From the IMG/VR virus record IMGVR_UViG_3300030118_003663, positions 1-35,971 of that record: a stretch of DNA of 35,971 bases; one strand, written 5' to 3'. This DNA is from a virus. The notes under the pieces are model-generated. The model was not told the origin of the DNA, ran no database searches, and saw only the letters and a list, made by a program, of their open reading frames with translations. The position numbers and the translations under genes were made by a program. Below, in pieces: positions 1-6,970 of the stretch. Each line of letters starts with the position of its first letter. Position 1 is the stretch's first letter.

Positions 1-118
1 CTCCGGCAGTAAAAAATGCCTTGAAGATGCCAGGGTCATTAACTCCCTCCCTCATGAAATTTTCAATAAGGGCCAATTCATGGTCCCTATCGTAAGAATG
101 TTGATTAAAAGAAATCAT
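1..118 (-). CDS. Partial protein at left edge, unknown function
   Basis: Only the first 39 codons are inside the window. The protein begins MISFNQHSYDRDHELA and reads on through FKAFFTAG to the edge. The start codon overlaps the stop of the gene to its right in an ATGA arrangement, which supports a real start and translational coupling. The closing FFTAGG-like run is how several phage P-loop kinases or zeta-toxin-like proteins enter their Walker A motif, but the motif itself would lie outside the window, so this is only a guess. The M-x-S-F opening resembles the leader seen on many proteins here, although no L-x-E site follows it. Confidence 0.6.
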   Translation of the reverse strand, partial: MISFNQHSYDRDHELALIENFMREGVNDPGIFKAFFTAG

Positions 119-384
119 TTTTTGACTTTTTTCTTTTTTGATGCTTTTAAGTGCATGTGTTCTTGTGTTTGAGTTACCTTGACTTTTGATGCCTCAAGAG
201 TAATTTCTTTACCCTCATGGACTACATAGTACTCTTCAATAGTACCATCTTCATCAAGACTATGACTCTCTACTTTAACTTCTCCCAAACTTGGGTGATA
301 GATATGAGTCGCTCAATCGTGTTTGATAGCCTTATCTACATTGACCTTATTCAAGGTCTTCTGCATTTCTTTAAACGTCTTCAT
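115..384 (-). pseudogene. Small phage protein interrupted by one in-frame TGA
   Basis: The reading frame starts MKTFKEMQKTLNKVN at 384 and runs 90 codons to a TGA at 115-117. A single TGA at 313-315 (codon 24) splits it. The frame stays open on both sides, and the downstream part (IYHPSLGEVKVES onward, ending in a lysine-rich tail) looks like normal protein. Both ends are joined to neighbours by ATGA overlaps, as expected of an intact operon member. CGA to TGA, or an equivalent single change, would explain the break. Alternatives are a sequencing error, stop readthrough, or two separate peptides; no good start codon follows the TGA. I do not recognise the function. The MKTF opening matches the leader family of this phage. 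Confidence 0.6.
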
Positions 385-629
385 GGTGCCTTTCCTGTTT
401 CTGCGGCCTGTTTGGCTTGGTCAGCAGCATTCTTACCAGAAATAAAACCAGCAATGATACCGACTATACCAGTTATGGCCATTGATAATAGGTTGATTAC
501 ATCTTTACTTGGTTCACGATGCTCCTGCATGGCAATCCAAAAATCTCCAAGTGTGATTATGAACAGTAAGAGAATTGTCCCAAATGCCAAAGACATGACA
601 ATCCAATCTTTCATTTCATTTCTACTCAT
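381..629 (-). CDS. Small protein with two membrane segments, possible holin
   Basis: This 82-residue protein has two clear hydrophobic stretches, about residues 9-33 and 46-64. They are separated by a short charged loop (MQEHREPSKD), and the C-terminus is hydrophilic and alanine/lysine-rich. The size and two-helix layout would fit a class II holin or another small inner-membrane phage protein, but nothing in the sequence is diagnostic. It overlaps both neighbours by ATGA, so it is probably translated together with the 2H phosphoesterase-like gene upstream. A lysis role is only one option. The M15 peptidase that could partner a holin lies about 29 kb away. Confidence 0.75.
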   Translation of the reverse strand: MSRNEMKDWIVMSLAFGTILLLFIITLGDFWIAMQEHREPSKDVINLLSMAITGIVGIIAGFISGKNAADQAKQAAETGKAP

Positions 630-1396
630 ACTGGTAACTCCATACTTGTTGTTTTGAAATCTTTCTTTCTTATGATCGTTTTTGCCACAAGATTTAACAT
701 ACCATTCTTGTCAATATTTATAACAAATGGCATGTTAATATCCCTCTTCATATCTTTGACAACTGCTTGAGTATCTGGATTTATCTTTGGAATCTTCTTT
801 CCATGTTTCTTATATGTCCTTTTGAATAGACCAATTAACTCTGCTGTGGTTATGGGTTTCTCATTACGTTCATCATTTACTCTGTCTAAAAAATGTTTTG
901 TGAATCCAACGTCAACACCAACTGCAGAAAATAATCTGTCTGCATACTTTTCTACTTGTTCCAAATCAGACCTTGTAATATCCTCAGTAATGTATTCTTC
1001 TACTATGGCAACAGAGTCTCTTTTGTTACCTGTCAAATTTGCCAATGAAATATGATATACCCTGTCTGGATTTGGCACTTTACCTAACATATTGTATAGA
1101 AAGTTCTTCCAATCATTTTGGTTCTTGAGTCTGACATACCATGACTTCTTTGGTCCCTCTTCTGCAACTTTGATAGATGGTTCTACATTCATCTTGAAGT
1201 CTGGTTCTGGCATGTCTCTAGCTTCTCTTTTGACTTTACTCCAATTAGGTCCAGCAGCCAGTGTTATGTGTAAGTCTCCATCTGGGATACCCACTGCATC
1301 TTCGTTCTTGTTGAGAACTCTATCTCTCAATAGTTTGACCTTCTTGAGAATCGGTCCCTCAAGATTCCATTTGAGTATGTCACCCTTCTCAAGCAT
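626..1396 (-). CDS. 2H phosphoesterase-like (LigT-type) protein with C-terminal extra domain
   Basis: The protein is 256 residues long. Two motifs of the 2H phosphoesterase superfamily are visible: H43-I-T45 in DLHITLAAGP and H115-I-S117 in VYHISLANLTG. In that superfamily (LigT, 2',3'-cyclic phosphodiesterases, phage anti-CBASS Acb1) two such H-x-T/S motifs form the active site and act on cyclic or 2'-5' phosphodiesters of RNA or nucleotides. A second region from about residue 150, with KHFLDRVNDERN and a basic tail, looks like a separate domain that I cannot name. The gene directly follows the tRNA nucleotidyltransferase and overlaps it by 8 nt, which hints at RNA end processing. Degradation of a cyclic-nucleotide defence signal is the alternative. 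The fold call is by motif only. Confidence 0.6.
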   Translation of the reverse strand: MLEKGDILKWNLEGPILKKVKLLRDRVLNKNEDAVGIPDGDLHITLAAGPNWSKVKREARDMPEPDFKMNVEPSIKVAEEGPKKSWYVRLKNQNDWKNFLYNMLGKVPNPDRVYHISLANLTGNKRDSVAIVEEYITEDITRSDLEQVEKYADRLFSAVGVDVGFTKHFLDRVNDERNEKPITTAELIGLFKRTYKKHGKKIPKINPDTQAVVKDMKRDINMPFVINIDKNGMLNLVAKTIIRKKDFKTTSMELPV

Positions 1397-2603
1397 TTTG
1401 ACCTTTCACTACTGCGATTAAATCTTTTCTATCGTTTTTACCTGTTTCTACAGCATATTGTAGAAGTTTGTCAAGAGTCTCACCTACTGCTCTGCCTTTG
1501 ATACCCATCTTGATTAAGTCTCTACCAGATAAACCTAATTCTTTAAGTGATGTTGGTTTACCTACTCTTCTAAGAGAATTAAGTCTATAATCTATATCTA
1601 TCTTTCTTTGAGCCTTTAAGACATAGTTTACGTTTTCTACACCCCTTTTTGATGCAGATTTTACAAATCTGATTAGTCCAAGGTCTGAATCTACATCCCT
1701 CATGGCCATGTATTTCAAGACATCAGATACTGCATTCGTATCTTCGTTTGACAGTTTCATTGCACTCTGAATGTCTTTTGATTTGTGTCCTCTAAGTAAA
1801 ACTGCCAGAAAAGCAGGAAAACCTTTCTTATCCAGTTTATCATACTCCATTGGGAATGAGTCACGTGCCCTTGGAAATAACTTTTTGAGTATCCCTGTTT
1901 CTTTTAGAAGAGCAACACCCACACTTGGTGTGCCTTTCTCAAACATTTTTCTGAACTCTTCTTGAAATCTTTCTGGTGATACAGTCTTAATTAGATTTAC
2001 ACTTGATTTGATTTGGTCCATTGTCTTTGGTTCAATGGTGAACTCAAATCTGGCAGCAAATTGAACTGCCCTTAACATCCTCAATGGGTCTTCTCTAAAT
2101 GCACGTATACCTATGACCCTAATCTGTTTGTTGTCAATGTCTGTTTGCCCTTTACCCTCAATATCATGAATCTCACCAGTTTCCACATCACGTGCCATGG
2201 CATTCATCCAGAAATCTCTTCTCAACTGGTCTTGTTTGAGAGTGATTCCCTTACCTAATTTGACTTCAAAATCTTTGTGTCCTTTTCCTGTGCTCTTTGA
2301 ATCAATTCTAGGAACTGATATGTCAATTTCCTCTGTTGCACCATCTGGTATAAACTTTATGATACCAAATGCTTTACCTACTAGATTGGTCTTCCCGAAT
2401 CGTGTAAGTAATGTGGCAAGGTCTTTTAATTCAATACCCACTACGAGTAGGTCTAAATCCTTAGAAACCTTACCCAACATTTCATCACGAACTGCACCTC
2501 CGACTTGGTATATCTTACCACCCCTGTCTATGATTGCAGATCTAACATCAGTAGGTAATGCCAACTCAAGTGCATCTTCCTTGAGGAATTGACTAAATCT
2601 CAC
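1389..2603 (-). CDS. tRNA nucleotidyltransferase (CCA-adding / poly(A) polymerase family)
   Basis: The 404-residue protein has the class II nucleotidyltransferase head: GGAVRD at residues 35-40, then the metal-binding pair D49-L-D51 in SKDLDLLVVG. Further on come the RRDFWMNAMA motif and the REDPLRMLRAVQFAARF region typical of CCA-adding enzymes and poly(A) polymerases. These enzymes restore the 3' CCA of tRNA with CTP and ATP. I see no clear HD motif in the C-terminal half. The N-terminus MRFSQFLKE carries an L-x-E site and matches the proposed head-targeting leader shared by other proteins here. The gene overlaps its neighbours on both sides (ATGA upstream, 8 nt downstream). Specificity for CCA rather than poly(A) is inferred. 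Confidence 0.85.
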   Translation of the reverse strand: MRFSQFLKEDALELALPTDVRSAIIDRGGKIYQVGGAVRDEMLGKVSKDLDLLVVGIELKDLATLLTRFGKTNLVGKAFGIIKFIPDGATEEIDISVPRIDSKSTGKGHKDFEVKLGKGITLKQDQLRRDFWMNAMARDVETGEIHDIEGKGQTDIDNKQIRVIGIRAFREDPLRMLRAVQFAARFEFTIEPKTMDQIKSSVNLIKTVSPERFQEEFRKMFEKGTPSVGVALLKETGILKKLFPRARDSFPMEYDKLDKKGFPAFLAVLLRGHKSKDIQSAMKLSNEDTNAVSDVLKYMAMRDVDSDLGLIRFVKSASKRGVENVNYVLKAQRKIDIDYRLNSLRRVGKPTSLKELGLSGRDLIKMGIKGRAVGETLDKLLQYAVETGKNDRKDLIAVVKGQNA

Positions 2604-2920
2604 TTATTTCTCTCTTTCGTGATCTTTTTCATTTTCTCAATATATCGTCTGTACACATCGGCTGGTCCCTTCTTACCCATCACTCTTGCTCTCTGTTCCA
2701 TTGCAATGGCAGCCTGTATCTTGTGTGCATGTTTCTTACCAGAGTTTTCTATCTTCTTTACACTCTTCTCTGCATCTTCTACTGTGGCAAACTTGAGTCC
2801 ATGTATTGTACCCTTTGGATTCTCATCTGTGTATAGGTCTGAGTGTTTGTCACTACCAGCAGGTTGCCCCTTTTTTCTGGGAATCCTTGGTCCCTCTCTA
2901 AGTTCCTTGAATGTTTTCAT
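2600..2920 (-). CDS. Conserved marine-phage protein of unknown function with MKTF leader
   Basis: This is a basic protein of 106 residues. After an MKTFKELREG opening, which contains an L-R-E site, it has a GTIHGLKF strand-like segment. A helical core follows with KKHAHKIQAAIAMEQRA, and then VYRRYIEKMKKITKERN. I recognise the HAHKIQAAIAMEQRA core as recurring in T4-like marine phages, but I know no function for it. The stop overlaps the start of the tRNA nucleotidyltransferase gene (ATGA), so the two are probably co-translated. The leader suggests packaging into the head. A nucleic-acid-binding role would suit the charge but is not shown. Confidence 0.8.
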   Translation of the reverse strand: MKTFKELREGPRIPRKKGQPAGSDKHSDLYTDENPKGTIHGLKFATVEDAEKSVKKIENSGKKHAHKIQAAIAMEQRARVMGKKGPADVYRRYIEKMKKITKERNK

Positions 2921-3020
2921 TCTTCTTTTCCTTTACTTGTAGTATTACACCCACACTGCCGTCATTATTTTTGTATTTACATAAAGTCTCAAAATAAAAG
3001 TCTTTATCTCCCTTGGCCAC
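2898..3020 (-). CDS. Possible 40-residue protein with GTG start
   Basis: An open frame with a GTG start encodes a 40-residue peptide beginning MAKGDKDFYFETLCKY. It overlaps the 3' end of the basic 45-residue gene upstream and the 5' end of the MKTFKELREG gene downstream. It would fill what is otherwise an 83-nt gap in a tightly packed operon. The composition is protein-like, with alternating charged and aromatic residues. A weak purine-rich stretch precedes the GTG. There is no family recognition, and the non-ATG start keeps the call tentative. Confidence 0.4.
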   Translation of the reverse strand: MAKGDKDFYFETLCKYKNNDGSVGVILQVKEKKNENIQGT

Positions 3021-3141
3021 GATATTTCTTCCAATTCTTTCTTCTGTTTTTGTTTTTAGGTCTTGATTGTCTTGACAGACCTATTGATGTTCTCTTTGGT
3101 TTTGGTTGCTTTCGTAGAACAGTTTCAAGTTTCTTTGCCAT
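3004..3141 (-). CDS. Tiny basic protein, conserved in T4-like marine phages
   Basis: The gene encodes 45 residues, beginning MAKKLETVLRKQPKPKRTSI and ending KKYRGQGR. The protein is strongly positively charged, with runs of K and R and a final RGQGR. I recall very similar short basic proteins in T4-like cyanophages, without a known function. Nucleic-acid or ribosome binding would be natural for such a peptide but is inference. Its ATG shares one base with the TAA stop of the membrane protein gene upstream (TAATG), so it should be translationally coupled to that gene. Confidence 0.7.
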   Translation of the reverse strand: MAKKLETVLRKQPKPKRTSIGLSRQSRPKNKNRRKNWKKYRGQGR

Positions 3142-3815
3142 TAACACCTTTCTGACAATTTACATAGTAATACTTTAACACCTTCCCATGTAAAAGTCAA
3201 CTCATTTGATATTGTTTCAGTTATTGAAAAAATATTTATATCAAAGTGACCCAATGCAAACACACTCATTGCACTTACAAGTCCTATCAGAAATGATGTA
3301 TAACTTAATTTAAGATACTTAAATTTATTGGTTGCCAAAACTCTACCCAAACCATATATGTTGCCAACTACGGCATCATACGTCCTTGAGTCTTTTTCAA
3401 GTCTCTGTGCATACTCACTCTTAAACTCATCAAGTGGTATGTGTGCAAAATGTCCAAAAAATAAAGGATTATAAAAAGGGGATTTCCTGTCAATGTCTCC
3501 ATCATGTGTCTTAGGATACCCTGTCTTTGGTAAAATAACAATGATTGCAAATATCAATGCTATCATAGAAAAGACACCAAGAAAAGTCAATGGCCATTTC
3601 AAAATCTCACTGTCCATGTTTGACAATGTGACAGAAAATACGATAGAGGAAACTGTAATCATGATATTTGCCTTTGTGTCAGCCATCAAAGTCAAATTCA
3701 TGATGTTGGTCTGATTTAGTCTAAGGATGTTATCAATTGCAGTTGATGAAGGAACGTCATCAAAGTGATTTTCTTTAGTTGTAAAATGTTCTTCGTTCCA
3801 AGATTCTTCTGACAT
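3141..3815 (-). CDS. PycTM-like (Pycsar effector type) membrane protein
   Basis: The 224-residue protein has an amphipathic helix with NIMNLTLMADTKANIMITV (A45-D46-x-K48-A-N50) running into membrane segment 1 (about 51-66). Segment 2 follows at about 74-95. A soluble part contains YNPLFFGHFA and DAVVGNIYGLGRVLATNKFKYL, and segment 3 is at about 172-190. The L-x-AD-x-KAN signature, the N-P-L-F-F-G motif and the IY-x-LG-x-VL-x-x-K segment before the last helix match my knowledge of the PycTM/DUF5706 family, the transmembrane effectors of Pycsar anti-phage defence. In defence systems these proteins respond to cyclic UMP or CMP and damage the membrane. No cyclase gene is next to this one, so the phage copy may be a decoy, an exclusion factor or a lysis aid. 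Its neighbours are periplasmic and membrane proteins. Confidence 0.6.
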   Translation of the reverse strand: MSEESWNEEHFTTKENHFDDVPSSTAIDNILRLNQTNIMNLTLMADTKANIMITVSSIVFSVTLSNMDSEILKWPLTFLGVFSMIALIFAIIVILPKTGYPKTHDGDIDRKSPFYNPLFFGHFAHIPLDEFKSEYAQRLEKDSRTYDAVVGNIYGLGRVLATNKFKYLKLSYTSFLIGLVSAMSVFALGHFDINIFSITETISNELTFTWEGVKVLLCKLSERC

Positions 3816-3818
3816 TCC

Positions 3819-5231
3819 TTACCTCAACGGCGGTGCATATAATAAACCTCCCTCCGTGTACAATTTATTATATCCTCTCTTTAAGTTGAGAGGTGTTTCT
3901 GTTCCAAGATATTTTTCGTAAATTTCTTCGTAATTACCTATCTGTTTAACAATTTGATATGCCCAGTCAGCATTCAATCCTAATTTTGCACCAAGATGTG
4001 GAAACTTATCGCCATCTCTCTCACCCATGAATCTCTGTATCTTTGGGTCTTTATTTTCTTTAAACGTGTCAATATTTTGAGATGTAATACCTAATTCTTC
4101 TGCAATAAAAAATACATATACCGACCAACGTGTTATATCAGTCCACAACTGATCACCATATCTTACGGCAGGTCCAAGAGGTTCTTTTGAAATCACCTCT
4201 GGTAGAATCATGTGTTTATCTGGTTCTGGATACTTTGTTCTATCTCCTGCTAATGCTGACCTATCAATACCATACATATCACAATTACCATCCAAATATA
4301 ACTCAACTATATCTTCGTCTGGATAGACACCAACAGGGGTATACTCCATTCCCCATAATTCAAAGAAATCTTTGATGTTTTGTTCTGCAGTTGTATCAAT
4401 ACTATAACAAACTGTGGCTCTGGAAAGGTCTTTGGCACTTTTTGCGCCAAGAGTCCTTCTTACCATAAAACCTTGACCATCATAAAATGTTGTTGGTAAA
4501 AATTCTATGCCATGAATAACATCTCTTGTATATGTCCATGTGGTTGTTGCAGACAATACATCAATAGAACCATCTTTTAATCTTTCAAATCTGGTTCTAC
4601 CATTAATGGTCTTAAATTTTATTTTATCTTTGTCTCCAAATAATGCAATGGCAAATGATTTACAGATGTCTGCATCAAACCCTTCCCAAATGTGATACAT
4701 ATCACCTTCAGGTGAAGTTATTCTTTGGCCTGTTCTTTCACTAAATCCCCATTGATTGTCATACACACCACAAATTACATATCCTCGTTCTTTTATCTTA
4801 TTTACAGTAGAACCATAAATTGGATTGTATTCATCACCACCAGAATATTCATCTTCAGATTCTTCTTGCATCTGAATATGTTGACTCTCTACTTCTTTGA
4901 GTCTTATAACTTCTGCTTGTAATGCATCATATTCTTTTTTAGGTACTACCTCAATATCTGGTCCAACGATACCAGAGAATATTGCTTCTCTCTGTTGTGC
5001 CAGTTCATCAATTTCTGCTTGTAAAGACAATCTATTACCTATATCAGTCTTAGGATCATCTCTCCTTTCAACCAACATATTGATTTCATCTTGTAATGTA
5101 CGAATACTTGCTTCACGAACCTCATCAATGACCTTCAAATTTCCATTACTATCTGAATATACTTTCTGTCCAAGTGATTCCGTAACTAAAAATGATGAAA
5201 CAAAAACTAATATTACGATTAGATTTTTCAT
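3819..5231 (-). CDS. Periplasmic amino-acid-binding protein (AapJ-type, SBP family 3) with coiled-coil N-terminal region
   Basis: The protein is 470 residues long. Residues 1-21 form a Sec signal peptide (MKNLIVILVFVSSFLV, then small residues). Residues about 35-125 are rich in E, Q, R and L heptad-like repeats and probably form a coiled coil. From about residue 140 the sequence follows family 3 solute-binding proteins of the AapJ general L-amino-acid type: GYVICGVYDN, WEGFDADICKSFAIALFGD, RFERLKDGSIDVLSATTTWT, FYDGQGFMVRR. Such proteins deliver amino acids to an ABC importer in the host inner membrane, but no permease or ATPase gene is present here. The extra coiled coil is not usual for AapJ. 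Its ATG overlaps the stop of the cytochrome gene (ATGA). Helping host amino-acid uptake, or serving as an envelope decoy, are both possible. Confidence 0.8.
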   Translation of the reverse strand: MKNLIVILVFVSSFLVTESLGQKVYSDSNGNLKVIDEVREASIRTLQDEINMLVERRDDPKTDIGNRLSLQAEIDELAQQREAIFSGIVGPDIEVVPKKEYDALQAEVIRLKEVESQHIQMQEESEDEYSGGDEYNPIYGSTVNKIKERGYVICGVYDNQWGFSERTGQRITSPEGDMYHIWEGFDADICKSFAIALFGDKDKIKFKTINGRTRFERLKDGSIDVLSATTTWTYTRDVIHGIEFLPTTFYDGQGFMVRRTLGAKSAKDLSRATVCYSIDTTAEQNIKDFFELWGMEYTPVGVYPDEDIVELYLDGNCDMYGIDRSALAGDRTKYPEPDKHMILPEVISKEPLGPAVRYGDQLWTDITRWSVYVFFIAEELGITSQNIDTFKENKDPKIQRFMGERDGDKFPHLGAKLGLNADWAYQIVKQIGNYEEIYEKYLGTETPLNLKRGYNKLYTEGGLLYAPPLR

Positions 5232-5695
5232 TTTAATGTACGATAAATTTCCATTAATTCAGCTTCAGGCATTTCCTGTGCCATTGTGAAATATCTTTGG
5301 TGACCGACCTTCATAAATCCCTTGAGGTCTGCAAAACTAGGATACTTTGCATGTAATCCAGAAATAAGATAATCGGGATCTAAATGACATTCTGCACAAG
5401 CATTACCCTTTGCAAATACTCTTGTACCAAGTTGATACCTCTCACTCTGTACCAATACAGAATTTAAGTCTTTCTCAACCCACCTTATCTTTTCATCCAT
5501 CTCTGGTATTACCATAAAAATCATGTAGGCCAAAAGACCCACTATGACAAAAATAAATGTCTTAACACTTTTGATTGTGGTAAGAGTCTCTTCTTCTATT
5601 TGTTTGACAGGTTCAAATCCAATATGTTCCTCACCATTTGTTGTTACAGTAGCCTTTATTGACCCTTCCTGAGTTGGCTTCTTTTGTTGTGCCAT
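5228..5695 (-). CDS. Membrane-anchored c-type cytochrome
   Basis: The 155-residue protein has about 44 hydrophilic residues, then one membrane helix (about 46-63, FIFVIVGLLAYMIFMVI), and then a domain that would lie in the periplasm. That domain carries one haem c attachment motif, C100-A-E-C103-H104. Near the C-terminus, YFTMAQEMPEAELMEIYRTL resembles the last helix of class I cytochromes c, and M138 or M142 could be the distal haem ligand. Maturation would depend on the host Ccm machinery. The gene is followed by the solute-binding protein with an ATGA overlap. A cytochrome gene in a phage is unusual. Altering host respiratory electron flow during infection is the natural guess, but nothing in the sequence shows the partner. 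Confidence 0.75.
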   Translation of the reverse strand: MAQQKKPTQEGSIKATVTTNGEEHIGFEPVKQIEEETLTTIKSVKTFIFVIVGLLAYMIFMVIPEMDEKIRWVEKDLNSVLVQSERYQLGTRVFAKGNACAECHLDPDYLISGLHAKYPSFADLKGFMKVGHQRYFTMAQEMPEAELMEIYRTLK

Positions 5696-5703
5696 TGTAA
5701 CTC

Positions 5704-6051
5704 CTATTTCGCCTTAGATGCTGTTTTCAGTCTTGATTGTAATTGTTGTGCAAACATTTTGAGTATGATCGGAATACTCACGTTTGAAGTAAGTCCAAAC
5801 AAAAATCCTACTGGATATTTAAATGATGCATATGGTTGCACTTGTTGTACGTTATCAAATACAAGAACGATTAAAATATATCCTGTTACTGACATTCCCA
5901 TATTGATAAACAAATCAAGACATATCAACCACCAGTTGCCTTGATACTTGTCTTTATTATCATGCCTGTAATTAAATAAAAATACAAAGAATGATGAAAA
6001 TAATATTATAGAAAACATAATTAAGTTATCTACACTGAACATTTCTGTCAT
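5704..6051 (-). CDS. Small membrane protein with three predicted helices
   Basis: The protein has 115 residues and hydrophobic segments at about 9-27, 41-66 and 81-100. A short basic loop (NYRHDNKDK) lies between the first two, and the tail QLQSRLKTASKAK is basic. The positive charges suggest that the loop and tail lie in the cytoplasm. I do not recognise the family. The layout could suit a holin or a partner of the neighbouring membrane-bound cytochrome. It overlaps the nucleotidase gene upstream by ATGA and ends 8 nt before the cytochrome gene. Confidence 0.7.
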   Translation of the reverse strand: MTEMFSVDNLIMFSIILFSSFFVFLFNYRHDNKDKYQGNWWLICLDLFINMGMSVTGYILIVLVFDNVQQVQPYASFKYPVGFLFGLTSNVSIPIILKMFAQQLQSRLKTASKAK

Positions 6052-6560
6052 GGAAACCCTACCTTTTTTAAGTCATTTATGGTTGAGGACGCATCAGTAT
6101 GAAGGATTCCAATTCCACCTGCAGCTTCCCATTCTCTAATATTCCCCTCATGGTCATCTATTAAAACATTTGGTCTTTTGTCTCTCCCATCTTTTGCAAA
6201 CTTTTTCTTGTCTGCACGTTTAACTACTCGCATTCTACTTCTGGGTAGTCTAAAATTTTTCTTCATCCACCTTATTTTATCTTCTGGTGCTCTCTTTGCA
6301 ATTGGTCCTCTTGACTCTCTTGGAGCAGCCGTCAACATGATTGGATCAAATTGTTTTATGTAACCCCAAAGGACATCTGCATCTGGCATTTTGTCAAGTT
6401 GTGCAAACGTGTCCTCTGGAATATCTTCCCAAAATCTGTCCTTGAATTTTGTACCCAGAATATTCCTTGTGAATTTGAGGAAATCTGCAACGACACCATC
6501 CATGTCACAATATATTTGTGGGTTATCAAACTCTACTAAATGTTGACTAAAACTTTTCAT
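6048..6560 (-). CDS. HAD-family 5'-nucleotidase-like hydrolase with MKSF leader
   Basis: The 170-residue protein has HAD motif I in C18-D19-M-D21-G-V-V, motif II at T77 in MLTAAPR, and the acidic motif IV in VLIDDHEGN (D135, D136), with lysines near 118-120. The size and the DMDGVVADF motif resemble phage and bacterial 5'(3')-deoxyribonucleotidases, which remove phosphate from (d)NMPs. The ATG at 6560 is preferred over an earlier in-frame one at 6650, because it overlaps the stop of the upstream gene as ATGA and gives the leader MKSFSQHLVE. That leader ends in an L-x-E site, so head packaging is possible. The substrate is inferred. Confidence 0.75.
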   Translation of the reverse strand: MKSFSQHLVEFDNPQIYCDMDGVVADFLKFTRNILGTKFKDRFWEDIPEDTFAQLDKMPDADVLWGYIKQFDPIMLTAAPRESRGPIAKRAPEDKIRWMKKNFRLPRSRMRVVKRADKKKFAKDGRDKRPNVLIDDHEGNIREWEAAGGIGILHTDASSTINDLKKVGFP

Positions 6561-6967
6561 ACGTCCTTCATCCAACTTATGATTGCAGCTGCAATGGCAC
6601 CAATGGCACCGGCAACTAGTGAGGTCATTCCCATCAAACGAGACTTCCATTGCTCCACTTGACGTACCCTCTCTTCTAATTTATGTATTTGTGAAGTTAC
6701 ACGGCGCTCTGAGTGTCCAATCTCATCATGGACATTGCCGATACGAGAATGCAGAAGTTTGAGTTCGGAGCGGATGTCATCATCCACCTTCCGATGCTCT
6801 TCTTGGCGGGAATTTAAAGATTTGATTTCTACAGTCAATTCTACAATTCGGTCTGCGGTAGAATCCAGTTTAGAAAGAAGAGCATCTATTTGTCTACCTC
6901 TGACTTCAACCTCGTTTTGTAACAGGCCTACTTGGAGCTTGACATCCTGTAGCTCTTCTGTTGCCAT
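6557..6967 (-). CDS. Coiled-coil protein with C-terminal membrane anchor
   Basis: The 136-residue protein is nearly all heptad-patterned helix from about residue 5 to 105 (for example RIVELTVEIKSLNSRQEEH). One membrane segment follows at about 112-131 (MTSLVAGAIGAIAAAIISWM), and the last residues are charged. The architecture resembles XhlA-type haemolysin proteins, which accompany phage lysis cassettes, though only the layout supports this. It overlaps the nucleotidase gene by ATGA and follows a small acidic protein with 3 nt between them. Confidence 0.65.
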   Translation of the reverse strand: MATEELQDVKLQVGLLQNEVEVRGRQIDALLSKLDSTADRIVELTVEIKSLNSRQEEHRKVDDDIRSELKLLHSRIGNVHDEIGHSERRVTSQIHKLEERVRQVEQWKSRLMGMTSLVAGAIGAIAAAIISWMKDV

Positions 6968-6970
6968 ATA

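Noticed and set aside
3233-3240. TATAAATA late-type box on the minus strand inside the PycTM-like gene
   Set aside because: Lies in coding sequence (D-I-N-I) about 90 nt before a coupled gene; cannot be told from chance.
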